Part shown: piece after piece, positions 19,972-29,610 of the stretch | Layout of the letters: each line of letters starts with the position of its first letter | Position numbering within the stretch: the first letter of the stretch is position 1 | Assembly: GCA_050250955.1 (NCBI GenBank) | Contig: JBFWNR010000004.1 | Span: forward strand, 62,001-126,000 | Direction of reading: 5' to 3' | Length of the DNA: 64,000 bases | Source: CAWAYR01 sp050250955 | Lineage (GTDB): Bacteria; Acidobacteriota; Vicinamibacteria; Vicinamibacterales; UBA2999 | Translations under genes and position numbers: made by a program | The notes under the pieces: generated by a model | What the model was told of the DNA's origin: nothing | Databases searched by the model: none | The model's input: only the letters and a program-made list of their open reading frames with translations

Positions 19972-20604
19972 CTGGACGGCGACCAGCTCCTGGGCATCTT
20001 CCTGCGCGGCGCACTCGGGCGGTCGGGCCGCAAGCGGATGCGTCGCGCCAACACGTTCCTGGGTGGCCGCGGCGGGTTTCTGACCGCCAGCACGGCGATG
20101 GCCGCCGTTGGCGTGGCCTGGGGGCTCTACGACAGCCTCAAGGCGCAGTCGCCGTCCGCTCCCGTCGTGCCTGCCCCGCCCGTGCCGACCCCAGCCGGCC
20201 CGACTCCGGCCGCACCGCTGGTGTTGCCGCCGGAGATCGCGCGGGTCGTCCGCCTGGCCGTCTCGGCGGCGCGCGCCGACGGCACGCTCGCCGATGCCGA
20301 ACGCGACGCGATCCGCCGCCATGCCGACCAGGCGGGCATCGCCGCGCACGTCGACGCCGAACTGGCGCAGCCGCCGCGCCCCCTGGCCGAGATCGTCGCC
20401 GGGGTGAGCGACCCGCAGACCCGCCGCGACCTCTACGTGCTGGCGTTCACCATCGTGCGCGCCGACGACGCCGTGAGCGGCGCCGAGCGCATCTACCTGG
20501 CGCAGCTCGCGCACGCCCTGGGCCTCGACGCCGCCACGGCGGCCGCGCTCGAAGCGACGACCGCGGCGGCGATCGACGGCGCCGACGGGTCCTCTCCGGC
20601 CTAG
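19972..20604 (+). CDS. TerB/DUF533-like protein with CTG start
   Basis: A 210-residue protein. The N-terminus (LLGIFLRGALGRSGRKRMRR) is followed by one hydrophobic segment FLTASTAMAAVGVAWGLYDS, a Pro/Ala-rich linker (about 55-85) and a C-terminal all-helical TerB/DUF533-like domain with acidic metal-binding motifs ARADGTLADAERDAI and VRADDAVSGAERIYL. Similar YebE-like inner-membrane proteins have unknown function. No ATG, GTG or TTG precedes residue 23 of this frame. CTG 19972 has a perfect GGAGG 7 bases upstream and gives the family-like start LDGDQLLG, so I prefer it to ATG 20038 (188 residues). The gene is divergent from the FecR operon. Confidence 0.72.
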   Translation: MDGDQLLGIFLRGALGRSGRKRMRRANTFLGGRGGFLTASTAMAAVGVAWGLYDSLKAQSPSAPVVPAPPVPTPAGPTPAAPLVLPPEIARVVRLAVSAARADGTLADAERDAIRRHADQAGIAAHVDAELAQPPRPLAEIVAGVSDPQTRRDLYVLAFTIVRADDAVSGAERIYLAQLAHALGLDAATAAALEATTAAAIDGADGSSPA

Positions 20605-20681
20605 GACCGGCGCGACCGGGTGCGGCGCCGCAACGCGCGGCCCGCTCGACCACCACATACCATCGACGACAAGGAGCAGGG

Positions 20682-21701
20682 ATGCAGGGCGCACAGCAGT
20701 GGTACATGGCCATCGGCGGACACCAGGTGGGGCCGGTCAGCCAGGACGAAATCCTCGCCAACCTCCGCAACGGCAGCATCGACCAGAACACGCTGGTGTT
20801 CACCTCGGGCATGGCCAACTGGCAGGCGGTGAAGGACGTCACGGCGTTTGCCGCCTTCGTCAGCGCGCCGGTCGTGGCCGGCGTGCCGCCGCCGCCGTCG
20901 GCGCCCGGCCGCCGCGCCCACGACATCGACTTCACGATCCACGGCACCGAGATGCAGTTCGTCGAGGTGGAACTCGACCCCGGCGAGGCCGCCGTCGCCG
21001 AGGCCGGGTCGCTGATGTACATGAGCGACGGCATCCAGCTCGAGACCATCTTCGGCGACGGCAGCCGCTCGCAGCCGGCCGGCGTGCTCGATGCGCTGCT
21101 CGGCGCCGGCAAGCGCATCCTCACCGGTGAGAGCCTGTTCATGACCGTGTTCACCAACCAGGCGCAGGGGAAGCACCGGGTAGCGTTCGCGGCGCCCTAC
21201 GCCGGCAAGATCATTCCCATGGATCTGCGGGCCATCGGCGGGCAACTCGTCTGCCAGAAGGACTCGTTCCTGTGCGCCGCCCGCGGCGTCTCGGTGGGCA
21301 TCGCCTTCCAGCGCAAGATCGGCGTCGGCATCTTCGGCGGCGAGGGCTTCATCATGCAGAAGCTCGAGGGTGACGGGCTGTGCTTCGTCCACGCCGGCGG
21401 CACGATCCACTCAGTGGAACTCGGCCCCGGGGAGAGCCTGCGCGTCGACACCGGATGTCTCGTGGCCCTGCAGCCGAGCGTCGCCTACGACATCCAGTTC
21501 GTGGGCAAGGTGAAGACGGCGCTCTTCGGCGGCGAGGGGCTCTTCTACGCCACCCTGCGCGGGCCCGGCAAGGTGTGGCTGCAGTCGCTGCCGCTCAGCC
21601 GGCTGGCCGACCGCATCTACAAGGCCGCGCCGCAGACCGGACGGCGGACCGAGGAGGGCTCGATTCTCGGCGGCCTCGGCGACCTCATCGACGGACGGTA
21701 A
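20682..21701 (+). CDS. GYF_2 - AIM24/TIGR00266 fusion protein
   Basis: A 339-residue cytoplasmic protein. Residues 5-60 form a GYF_2 (DUF4339) domain (WYMAIGGHQVGPVSQDEILA, then ANWQAVKDV), a fold used to bind proline-rich peptides. A short Pro linker (PPPPSAPG) leads to an AIM24/TIGR00266 double-psi beta-barrel-like domain (about 75-305), with glycine-rich hairpins such as GVGIFGGEGFIMQKLEGDG and KTALFGGEGLFYATLRGPG and the acidic ELGPGESLRVD. AIM24 homologues are needed for mitochondrial cristae organisation in yeast, while bacterial ones have no assigned role. A strong AAGGAG lies 5 bases before the ATG. Confidence 0.9.
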   Translation: MQGAQQWYMAIGGHQVGPVSQDEILANLRNGSIDQNTLVFTSGMANWQAVKDVTAFAAFVSAPVVAGVPPPPSAPGRRAHDIDFTIHGTEMQFVEVELDPGEAAVAEAGSLMYMSDGIQLETIFGDGSRSQPAGVLDALLGAGKRILTGESLFMTVFTNQAQGKHRVAFAAPYAGKIIPMDLRAIGGQLVCQKDSFLCAARGVSVGIAFQRKIGVGIFGGEGFIMQKLEGDGLCFVHAGGTIHSVELGPGESLRVDTGCLVALQPSVAYDIQFVGKVKTALFGGEGLFYATLRGPGKVWLQSLPLSRLADRIYKAAPQTGRRTEEGSILGGLGDLIDGR

Positions 21702-21702
21702 G

Positions 21703-21723
21703 GGCAGGGAACAGGGAACAGGG
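21703..21723 (+). repeat. Heptad repeat (AACAGGG)3
   Basis: GGCAGGG, AACAGGG, AACAGGG in perfect 7-base register, directly after the TAA stop of the AIM24 gene. It belongs to the second heptad family of this window. Confidence 0.65.
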
Positions 21724-21783
21724 ACGACGTCAGCTGCTGTAACATCCCGTCGGCTGCACGGTCGGCGCGGCCGGGAGGATGAC

Positions 21784-22761
21784 ATGAAGGCACTGTCGGT
21801 CGGCGCGCTCGTCGCCCTGGTGACGGCGACGCTGGCGGCGCAGCCGCGGACGGCGTTTCCGGAGAAGCGCGGGTTCAAGCTGACCGACTTCCCGCGCGTC
21901 GTGAAGCTGGCCGAGAACGTCTACGGCTACGAGGAGATTCGCCAGCCGGGCTTCACGACGGTCAGCTTGATCGTGGTCGGTACCGACGGTGTGCTGCTGG
22001 CCGACGGGCAGGGCAGCCCGCAGGCCACCCGGACGCTGCTCGATCGCATCGCCGCCCTGACGCCCAAGCCGCTGAAGTGGTACGTGGTCGGCTCCGACCA
22101 CGGCGACCACACCGCCGGCAACTCGGTGCTGCCTGCCGACATCACCTACATCGTCCATCCGACGTCGCGGGCGCAGATGGCGCTCGACGCGGCCAGTGCG
22201 ATGGGGGCCAACCTGAAGGCCGCCGCCGCGGCGATCGAGGCCGGCACGCCGGCGCCCCCGCCGCGTCCGCCGGTGGTGGTGCCGCCCACGGCGATGAGCG
22301 GCGATCGGCAGGTCATCGACGTCGGCGGCCTCGAGGTGGAGGTGCTGTTCCTGGGGCGAGCGCATACCGGCGGCGACCTGCACGTCTTCCTGCCGAAGCC
22401 GCGCATCCTCTTCATGAGCGAGGCCTACCTCAACCGCGTGTTCCCGGCGATGCGGTCGGCCTACCCGAGCGAATGGGTGGCGACCCTCGACAAGGCGCTC
22501 GCCCTGCCGGTCGATCGCTTCGTGCCTGGCCACGGCTTCATCGAGGCGCCGACGGCGTCGCGCGAGGAGCTGGTCGAGTTCCAGCAGGCGTTGCGGGCGG
22601 TGATCGCCGAGGCGACCCGGCTCTATCGGCTCGGGCTGCGCGCCGACGCCGCGGTGGCGCAGGCGCGCTGGGGGCCGTATGCCGACTGGTTCCTCGCCGA
22701 TCAGCAAGCGCCGATCGCCATCGCCAGGGTCTTTGCGGAGCTGGAAGGGGCGCTGAAGTGA
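21784..22761 (+). CDS. Secreted metallo-beta-lactamase-fold hydrolase with altered zinc motif
   Basis: A 325-residue MBL-fold protein with a signal peptide (MKALSVGALVALVTATLAAQ), so probably periplasmic. The fold is evident from GFTTVSLIVVGTDGVLLADG, the metal loop VGSDHGDHTAGNS, RAHTGGDLHVF and VPGHGFIEAP. In canonical enzymes the loop is HxHxDH; here the first His is Ser (SDHGDH), while the remaining His/Asp/His, His of RAHTGGD and His of PGHG are kept and the bridging Asp region reads SEAYLNR. That predicts a single-metal or changed site. The substrate is unknown. GGGAGG lies 5 bases before the ATG. The following AhpD-like gene may be co-transcribed. Confidence 0.88.
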   Translation: MKALSVGALVALVTATLAAQPRTAFPEKRGFKLTDFPRVVKLAENVYGYEEIRQPGFTTVSLIVVGTDGVLLADGQGSPQATRTLLDRIAALTPKPLKWYVVGSDHGDHTAGNSVLPADITYIVHPTSRAQMALDAASAMGANLKAAAAAIEAGTPAPPPRPPVVVPPTAMSGDRQVIDVGGLEVEVLFLGRAHTGGDLHVFLPKPRILFMSEAYLNRVFPAMRSAYPSEWVATLDKALALPVDRFVPGHGFIEAPTASREELVEFQQALRAVIAEATRLYRLGLRADAAVAQARWGPYADWFLADQQAPIAIARVFAELEGALK

Positions 22762-22822
22762 CGGGGCAGCCCTCCCGCCGTCAGGCCCTGGCGGGCGGAT
22801 GATCCGCGGACCTGACTCACCC

Positions 22823-23374
22823 ATGCCGGCACCTCGTTTCCGTCCGCCCGACCTCGACACGCTGACGGCCGAGCAGCGGCGCGTGTACGAGGCGACCCGT
22901 GCCGGCCGGCGCGGCACGGTGCCGGCCAACGTGCTGGCCTGGCTGCCGAGTCCCGAGCTGGCCGAGCGGGCCCAGCATCTCGGCGCGTTCCTGCGCTACG
23001 ACACCGCACTCGGCCCCCGGCTGAGCGAGCTGGCCATCCTGGTGGTGGCGCGGCGGTGGCTCTGCACCTACGAGTGGGCCGTCCACGCCGCCGAGGCGGC
23101 GCGGGCGGGATGGCCGGAATCGGCGATCGCCGCCATCGGCGGCGGCGGGGAGCCGGCGTGGTCCGATCCGGCCGAGGCGTCGGTGTTCGCGGTGGCCCGT
23201 CACCTGGCCGGCGACGGCCGGATCCCCGACGCGGTGTTTGCGTCCGCCGAGGCCGCCCTCGGCCGGCGGCGGCTGGTCGATCTCGTCGGCCTGGTCGGCT
23301 ACTACACGATGGTGGCGATGACCCTGAACGCCTTCGACGTGCCGGCGCCGCCCGGGGCGCCGACGCTGCCCTGA
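22823..23374 (+). CDS. Carboxymuconolactone decarboxylase / AhpD-like protein
   Basis: A 183-residue all-helical protein of the carboxymuconolactone decarboxylase family, with TAEQRRVYEAT near the N-terminus and LGPRLSELAILVVARRWLCTYEWAVHA in the core. Peroxidase-active AhpD proteins have a CxxC pair plus His; here only Cys (WLCTYEWAVH) and the downstream His are present, so this belongs to the decarboxylase-like or non-redox branch. The start is uncertain: ATG 22823 (MPAPRFRPPDLDTL) resembles the family N-terminus; an in-frame ATG at 22799 would add eight residues. Neither has a strong ribosome site. It follows the MBL-fold gene after about 60 bases. Confidence 0.85.
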   Translation: MPAPRFRPPDLDTLTAEQRRVYEATRAGRRGTVPANVLAWLPSPELAERAQHLGAFLRYDTALGPRLSELAILVVARRWLCTYEWAVHAAEAARAGWPESAIAAIGGGGEPAWSDPAEASVFAVARHLAGDGRIPDAVFASAEAALGRRRLVDLVGLVGYYTMVAMTLNAFDVPAPPGAPTLP

Positions 23375-23384
23375 CCGGCGCGGG

Positions 23385-23618
23385 TCACCAGAGCGACGCC
23401 TTCATCCGCGCGATCGCCAGTTCGACCTGGCCGAGCTCGGCGAGCACCCGATCGGCTTCGGTGATGGTCTGGGTCAGGGCGTCGGCCGGCGGTGCGGCCC
23501 CGCGTTTCACCTCCCAGGCCAGGTCGCGGGTCGTCTCGGCGCAGGCACGGCAGACGGCGACGGTGTGCTCGTGCGCCTCGATGAGACGCTGCACTTCCTG
23601 CCGTTCTTCGTCGGTCAC
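23385..23618 (-). CDS. Small hypothetical protein with CxxC motif
   Basis: A 77-residue predicted helical, acidic protein not recognised from any family: heptad-like helix DEERQEVQRLIEAHEHTV, then VCRACAETTRDLAWEVKR (a CxxC that could bind metal or be redox-active) and a second helix ending ARMKASLW. I chose GTG 23618 because TACAAT lies exactly 7 bases upstream, the spacing seen at other genes here, and because G/C preference at third positions is strong after it but weaker in the extension to ATG 23723 (which would give 112 residues). It is convergent with the AhpD-like gene (10-base gap) and divergent from ggt. Confidence 0.5.
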   Translation of the reverse strand: MTDEERQEVQRLIEAHEHTVAVCRACAETTRDLAWEVKRGAAPPADALTQTITEADRVLAELGQVELAIARMKASLW

Positions 23619-23625
23619 GCCGTCG

Positions 23626-23631
23626 ATTGTA
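23626..23631 (-). promoter_or_regulatory. -10 box of the small CxxC gene
   Basis: TACAAT on the minus strand, 7 bases before GTG 23618. No clear -35. It supports the internal leaderless start. Confidence 0.35.
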
Positions 23632-23773
23632 CTGAAGCGCCTGGCCCCATTGGCACGCGTCTGGCGCATGTGCCGTGCCATCGGGGCCAGGCGCTCGTTG
23701 ACAAGCGGGGGCAGATTCTCCATGCTCGGCGGCGATTCGGCGGCCGGCGGCCGCCATCGACGAGGAGGCCCGC

Positions 23774-25539
<1,766 letters not shown>

Positions 25540-25540
<1 letters not shown>

Positions 25541-25556
25541 GCGGGCCCAGCCCGCC
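25540..25556 (+). terminator. GC hairpin directly after ggt stop
   Basis: GGCGGGC - CCA - GCCCGCC: a perfect 7-bp stem with a 3-base loop beginning at the last base of the ggt stop codon. No T-run follows, so it may be a rho-independent-like pause or a 3'-end stabiliser. Confidence 0.4.
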
Positions 25557-25564
25557 TGCCACTC

Positions 25565-25603
25565 CAGCGGCTAGCGGCTAGCGGCCAGGGGCTAGCGGCC
25601 AGC
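25565..25603 (+). repeat. (TAGCGGC)n heptad repeat, left arm
   Basis: About five heptads (CAGCGGC, TAGCGGC, TAGCGGC, CAGGGGC, TAGCGGC) followed by GATCACGC. It is paired with the inverted arm at 25685-25714 around a 13-bp hairpin, between convergent genes. Confidence 0.75.
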
Positions 25604-25641
25604 AGATCACGCCGCCGGACGATCAACGGCTGGAAAAGCAA

Positions 25642-25671
25642 AGGGCCCGGTGGGGAGTCCCACCGGGCCCT
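25642..25671. terminator. Bidirectional hairpin inside composite repeat
   Basis: A perfect 13-bp stem (25642-25654 with 25659-25671) and a GAGT loop, core sequence GGGCCCGGTGGG. The gene order (ggt plus, TonB receptor minus) makes it a shared terminator for convergent transcription. Nearly the same hairpin occurs at 58315-58342 in the same context. Confidence 0.7.
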
Positions 25672-25684
25672 CATCGCTGGTGTC

Positions 25685-25714
25685 CAGCCGCTAGCCCCTG
25701 GCCGCCAGCCGCTG
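25685..25714 (-). repeat. (TAGCGGC)n heptad repeat, right (inverted) arm
   Basis: Inverse-orientation heptads (GCCGCTA, GCCCCTG, GCCGCCA, GCCGCTG) 14 bases after the 13-bp hairpin. With 25565-25603 it completes a composite inverted element of about 150 bases. Confidence 0.75.
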
Positions 25715-25731
25715 ATCGAGCGTCCGTTCCC

Positions 25732-28626
25732 CTACCAATCGAATTTCAGTCCGAACCGGGCGATCGTCGGCGGGACGATCGTCGTCGGCCGCAGGAACGA
25801 GCCGCCCGAGTTCCAGGTCTGGTTCTGGTAGGCGTCGCTGTTGGCCAGGTTGTAGACGTCGAAGAACAACCCGACGCGGTCGCTGTTGGGCAGCGTGAAG
25901 TACTTCTCGGCCCGCAGGTCGAAGATCACGATGTCGTCCTGCTTGCGGGTGCCGATCTTCTCGACCAGGATTCGCGCCGAGCCGTAGTTGATGCCGCCGG
26001 TGCCGCCGACGCCGTAGGCGTTGGTGGCCAGGACGGTGCGGCCGAACGGCTGTCCCGACTGGAACCGCAGCGCCGGGGTGACCCGGATCTGCCACGGGAA
26101 CTCGTAGGTGCCGTTGATCTTGGCCGTCCACATGCTGAAGCGGAACTGGCCGTCGTCGGTGTTGATGAGGTCGTTCGGCGTCGACGGCGTCGTCACCGAG
26201 CGGAGGTTCTGGCCGAAGTAGGTGGTGGCGTGGTCGCGGTTCCACCGCTTCGAGAGCGAGGCGGCGATCGACCAGCGGCCGGTCTGCCGCTTGTTCACGC
26301 CGAACTCGACCGTGTGGTACTGCCCCTGGCCGTCCAGGTTGGTCAGCTGGTTGACGACCGGGGCCGACAGCGCCGCCTGGCTGAGCGCGAAGGCCTGGAA
26401 GTTGGCGCCGTCGTCGCCGTTGCCGAACACGCCGTCCGGTCCGGGATCGCGCAGCGTGATCGGGACGTTGTAGGCGCTGATCGGCCGGTTGACGTTGACG
26501 CGGACGCGGAAGTCGTCGATCTCGCGGAACACGTAGCCGCCCTGGAGGCCGATGCCCGGGAACAGCTCGTGTTCCGCCCACGCCGAGATCTCGCGGGTCT
26601 GCGTGTTCTTCAGGTTCGGATCGAGCGAGGTCGTGCCCACGCCGCCGAACGCGGCGTTGATCGCGCCTTCCTCACCGGGGTCGTAGAGCCGGTTGCCGTT
26701 GCGATCGGTCCACACCCGCCGCGTGTAGTAGTCCTGGCTGTTCGGGTTGAGGTTGTTGGAGATGTCCGTCCCCGGGTTCCAGAAATACTGCGCGTAGTTG
26801 GCCTTGATGACCGTGCGGCCCTGACCGGTCACGTCGTAGATGAGGCCGATGCGCGGCACCGGGTGGTTGAAGGTCTTGACGTTGCTGACCTCGGCGTACT
26901 GCGTCGGGGTCGCGGCGGTGAACCGGCCGCCGCTCGGGCCCTGCTGTTCGGGCAGGAAGCTGCGATAGCGATCGAACCGCAGCCCGACGTTCAGGGTCAG
27001 CCGCGAGTTGAGCCGCCACGTGTCCTGGATGTACATCCCGGTGGTGCGCAGCCCCTGCTCGGAGCGCGACGGGGTCTGGAACAGCAGCACCTCCGCCGGC
27101 ACGCCGTTGTTCAGCACGTGCAGCACGTCGCCGGGGAACACGCCGTCCACGCCGTCGCCGCGCAGGTAGGTGAAGGTCTCGCGGAACCATTCGCCGCCGA
27201 CCTTGAAGTTGTGGCTGCCGGCCCAGCCGTCCTTGTAGTAGGTGAGCGAGCCGGCCACCTGGTTGCGCGACGGGATGTTGAACCAGCCGTCGCGGTTGCC
27301 GCCGCTGACGATCTGGTTGCCGATGTCCTCGTAGGCCGGCGCCTCGCTGTAGCGGAAGTTCGGCCACTCGTACTTGAACTGGCCGCCGCGCAGCTCGAGG
27401 AACGAGTTGTCGCCGAGCACCGACTCGTAGCCGGCCTTGTAGGTGTGGCCCCAGTAGCGCTGCTCCCAGGTCGACTCCTCGGACTCGTGCCGGGCGACGG
27501 TGGCGGCGACCAGGAAGCGGTCCATGCGGTTGGGCTGCAGCTTCTGCCCGCCCTGCGCGTACGCGGTGAGCTTGTTGTTCTGCGACAGCGCGTAGGTCAG
27601 CTTGCCGGTCAGGTTGCGCAGCCGGGTCTCGAACGCCTTCACCGGGAAGTTCGGGACCTGGGTCAGGATGTCCTGCTCACGAGCCGAGAAGTACCACCAC
27701 AGCTTGTCCTGGAGCCCGGGCACGTAGCCGCCCACGTCGGCGTTGAGGTCGTAGTAGCGCTCCATCCGGTTCAGGTCCGAGGGCGTCAGGTTGCCGCAGC
27801 GGCCGCCCGGGCACAGGAACGTGAAGTCGTTGGGGATGTTCTCGCGCTGAATCGACTTGTTCTGGTAGTCGGCGTGGAACTTGCCGTGGAACTGGGCGCC
27901 GCCGGACTTCGAGACGAAGTTCGACCACACGCCCGGCCACGGCATCTCCGCGGTGTGGCCCTTGGTCTGCACCGCCACCTCGTCGATGGCGCCGTAGTCG
28001 TAGTAGAAGCCTGCCGCGCCCGTGCCCTCGGTGTTGACGATGCCTTCGACCATCGGGCGGTGCTGGTCTTCCTTGGTGTCGTAGACGGCGTACCCGGTCT
28101 GGGTGCCGGCGGCGCTGCCGCCGACGTCGATGCGGGTGACGACGATCGCCGGCGACGCGGCCAGCACGGCCCAGAAGTCGCGGGCGTTGGGCAGGGCCGA
28201 CAGCCGCTGCTCGCCGAAGTTGGCGGCCGTCGTCGTGCTGGAGATGTCGACCACCGGCGACTCGCCGCTGACCGTCACCGTTTCCTGCAGCGAGGCGACG
28301 GCCAGCTCGATGTTCACCGTCGCCGTGAAACCGAGGCCGACGCTGACGCCCTCACGGTTCACGGTGCCGAAGCCGGCCAGCTCGTAGACGAGCTTGTAGG
28401 TTCCTGGGGGGACTGCGGGGAAGCGATACTCACCGGCCTCGTTGGTGACGTCCGTGCGGGTGCCCTGCATGCTGGGGCTCGACGCGGTGATGGTCACGCC
28501 GGGCAGCACGCCGCCCGAGGTGTCGGTCACCTTGCCGTTGATCGAGCCGGTCGTTGCAGAGACCTGCGCAAACGCGGTGGACGAGGCCAGGAGCAAGCTC
28601 AGGCCAAGCGCGCAAACGCGAACCAT
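25732..28626 (-). CDS. TonB-dependent receptor with N-terminal carboxypeptidase-regulatory-like domain
   Basis: A 964-residue outer-membrane protein. Signal peptide MVRVCALGLSLLLASSTAFAQ; residues about 28-115 form a carboxypeptidase-regulatory-like/Ig domain (GSINGKVTDTSGGVLPGVTI, RTDVTNEAGEYRFPAVPPGTYKL); then a TonB plug-like region (LQETVTVSGESPVVDISSTT) and a long beta-barrel ending in a C-terminal Phe-Asp-Trp (RFGLKFDW). This architecture, without an obvious siderophore-type TonB box, is abundant in Acidobacteriota and is thought to take up oligosaccharides or other polymers; the ligand is unknown. AGGAGG lies 9 bases before the ATG. It is monocistronic and ends at the composite repeat/terminator shared with ggt. 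Confidence 0.93.
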   Translation of the reverse strand: MVRVCALGLSLLLASSTAFAQVSATTGSINGKVTDTSGGVLPGVTITASSPSMQGTRTDVTNEAGEYRFPAVPPGTYKLVYELAGFGTVNREGVSVGLGFTATVNIELAVASLQETVTVSGESPVVDISSTTTAANFGEQRLSALPNARDFWAVLAASPAIVVTRIDVGGSAAGTQTGYAVYDTKEDQHRPMVEGIVNTEGTGAAGFYYDYGAIDEVAVQTKGHTAEMPWPGVWSNFVSKSGGAQFHGKFHADYQNKSIQRENIPNDFTFLCPGGRCGNLTPSDLNRMERYYDLNADVGGYVPGLQDKLWWYFSAREQDILTQVPNFPVKAFETRLRNLTGKLTYALSQNNKLTAYAQGGQKLQPNRMDRFLVAATVARHESEESTWEQRYWGHTYKAGYESVLGDNSFLELRGGQFKYEWPNFRYSEAPAYEDIGNQIVSGGNRDGWFNIPSRNQVAGSLTYYKDGWAGSHNFKVGGEWFRETFTYLRGDGVDGVFPGDVLHVLNNGVPAEVLLFQTPSRSEQGLRTTGMYIQDTWRLNSRLTLNVGLRFDRYRSFLPEQQGPSGGRFTAATPTQYAEVSNVKTFNHPVPRIGLIYDVTGQGRTVIKANYAQYFWNPGTDISNNLNPNSQDYYTRRVWTDRNGNRLYDPGEEGAINAAFGGVGTTSLDPNLKNTQTREISAWAEHELFPGIGLQGGYVFREIDDFRVRVNVNRPISAYNVPITLRDPGPDGVFGNGDDGANFQAFALSQAALSAPVVNQLTNLDGQGQYHTVEFGVNKRQTGRWSIAASLSKRWNRDHATTYFGQNLRSVTTPSTPNDLINTDDGQFRFSMWTAKINGTYEFPWQIRVTPALRFQSGQPFGRTVLATNAYGVGGTGGINYGSARILVEKIGTRKQDDIVIFDLRAEKYFTLPNSDRVGLFFDVYNLANSDAYQNQTWNSGGSFLRPTTIVPPTIARFGLKFDW

Positions 28627-28815
28627 GCCGTACTCCTCCTTCTGACTTGCAAGAACGACGTATTACCGGGGTGGTGCGACCGGCGCGCTCGAAGCGCCGG
28701 CACCCGCGGACGCGACGCGGGCTGGCCTCGCGGCGGGACGGTATGCCCGGCCGGCCGTCGAGGTTGGCCAATCCTACGCATGTCACTACTCGTACACAAG
28801 CGCATTTCTCGGCGC
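28627..28815. other. Intergenic region upstream of TonB receptor
   Basis: Carries the strong AGGAGG ribosome site of the TonB receptor and a hairpin with CGGCGC/GCGCCG arms near 28680-28700. No repeat arm, RNA gene or ORF was recognised. It also separates the receptor from the 3' end of the alpha/beta-hydrolase gene on the same strand. Confidence 0.4.
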
Positions 28816-29589
28816 TCATCCATGCGGGTGGGCCATGAACGCCTCCAGACGGTCGAGGACCAGAGACGACTGGTCGCGATGCGGACTGTGTCCACATTTT
28901 TGGATCAACTCGACGGTCGTCCGTCCGGCAGTCAGCGCCGCCAACCGATGAACCTGCGCGGGCGTGCCGAACTCGTCGTCGAGACCCTGGAGCGCGAGGA
29001 TCGGGCAGGTGGTGTGCGCCGCCTCGGCCTCGATCGACCACGACCGGAACGCCGGCGACAGCCAGACGTCAGCCCAGCCGTAGAACGTGTGGTCGACCGC
29101 GGCGTGGTGGCGGGCCAGGCGGCGCCGGAGCTCGCCGTCTTCAGCCAGGTAGCGCTCCCGGACCGCGGTGATGCTCGCCACCGTCAGGGCTTCGACGAAC
29201 AGGTGCGGCGCTTCGAGCACCAGGGCAATCACCCGCTCGGGGTGCGCCGCGGCGGCGAGGAGGGCGATCGAGCCCCCGTCGCTGTGTCCGAACAGCACCG
29301 CCCGCCGGATCCCGGCGGCATCGAGGACCGCCGGCAGCACCGTGACCCCTTCGTGGTGCATGAAGGCGACATCGGGAGGGCCGAGGCGCTGGTCCGACTG
29401 CCCGTGTCCGAGCCGGCTGTAGGCGACGACGTCGCGCCCGAGACGGGCGGCGACGTCGGCCGGGAACTCGCGCCACGTCGAGACGCTGCCCAGGCCGTCG
29501 TGCAGGCACACGATCGGCGGCGCCGCCGGGCGCGCGGCCCGCCACCAGCGCGCTTCCAGGCCGCGTCCGCCGATCCGCAGGACGTCCAT
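28816..29589 (-). CDS. Alpha/beta-fold hydrolase
   Basis: A 257-residue alpha/beta-hydrolase. The nucleophile elbow is GHSDGGS (Ser about 98), the oxyanion-hole segment LHDGLGSVSTW, the acid lies in LQGLDDEFGTP and the catalytic His in IQKCGHSPHRDQ, so the triad is complete. The HDGLGS/GHSDGG pattern fits esterase or C-C hydrolase-like members; the substrate is not predictable. The start is chosen at ATG 29589 because a TATTCT box (29604-29599) ends 9 bases upstream; the ATG at 29598 would directly abut that box. Divergent from the threonine dehydrogenase gene, sharing the promoter centre. Confidence 0.88.
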   Translation of the reverse strand: MDVLRIGGRGLEARWWRAARPAAPPIVCLHDGLGSVSTWREFPADVAARLGRDVVAYSRLGHGQSDQRLGPPDVAFMHHEGVTVLPAVLDAAGIRRAVLFGHSDGGSIALLAAAAHPERVIALVLEAPHLFVEALTVASITAVRERYLAEDGELRRRLARHHAAVDHTFYGWADVWLSPAFRSWSIEAEAAHTTCPILALQGLDDEFGTPAQVHRLAALTAGRTTVELIQKCGHSPHRDQSSLVLDRLEAFMAHPHG

Positions 29590-29597
29590 GCGCCCCA

Positions 29598-29604
29598 TAG
29601 AATA
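29598..29604. promoter_or_regulatory. Shared divergent -10 element
   Basis: The 7-mer TAGAATA reads TAGAAT on the plus strand (7 bases before the tdh ATG) and TATTCT on the minus strand (9 bases before the alpha/beta-hydrolase ATG). One symmetric -10 element may thus drive both leaderless genes. Confidence 0.45.
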
Positions 29605-29610
29605 GTGACG

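Noticed and set aside
26230..29610. Long plus-strand open frame upstream of the threonine dehydrogenase
   Set aside because: It is antisense to the TonB receptor and alpha/beta-hydrolase; recognisable protein begins only at ATG 29611.
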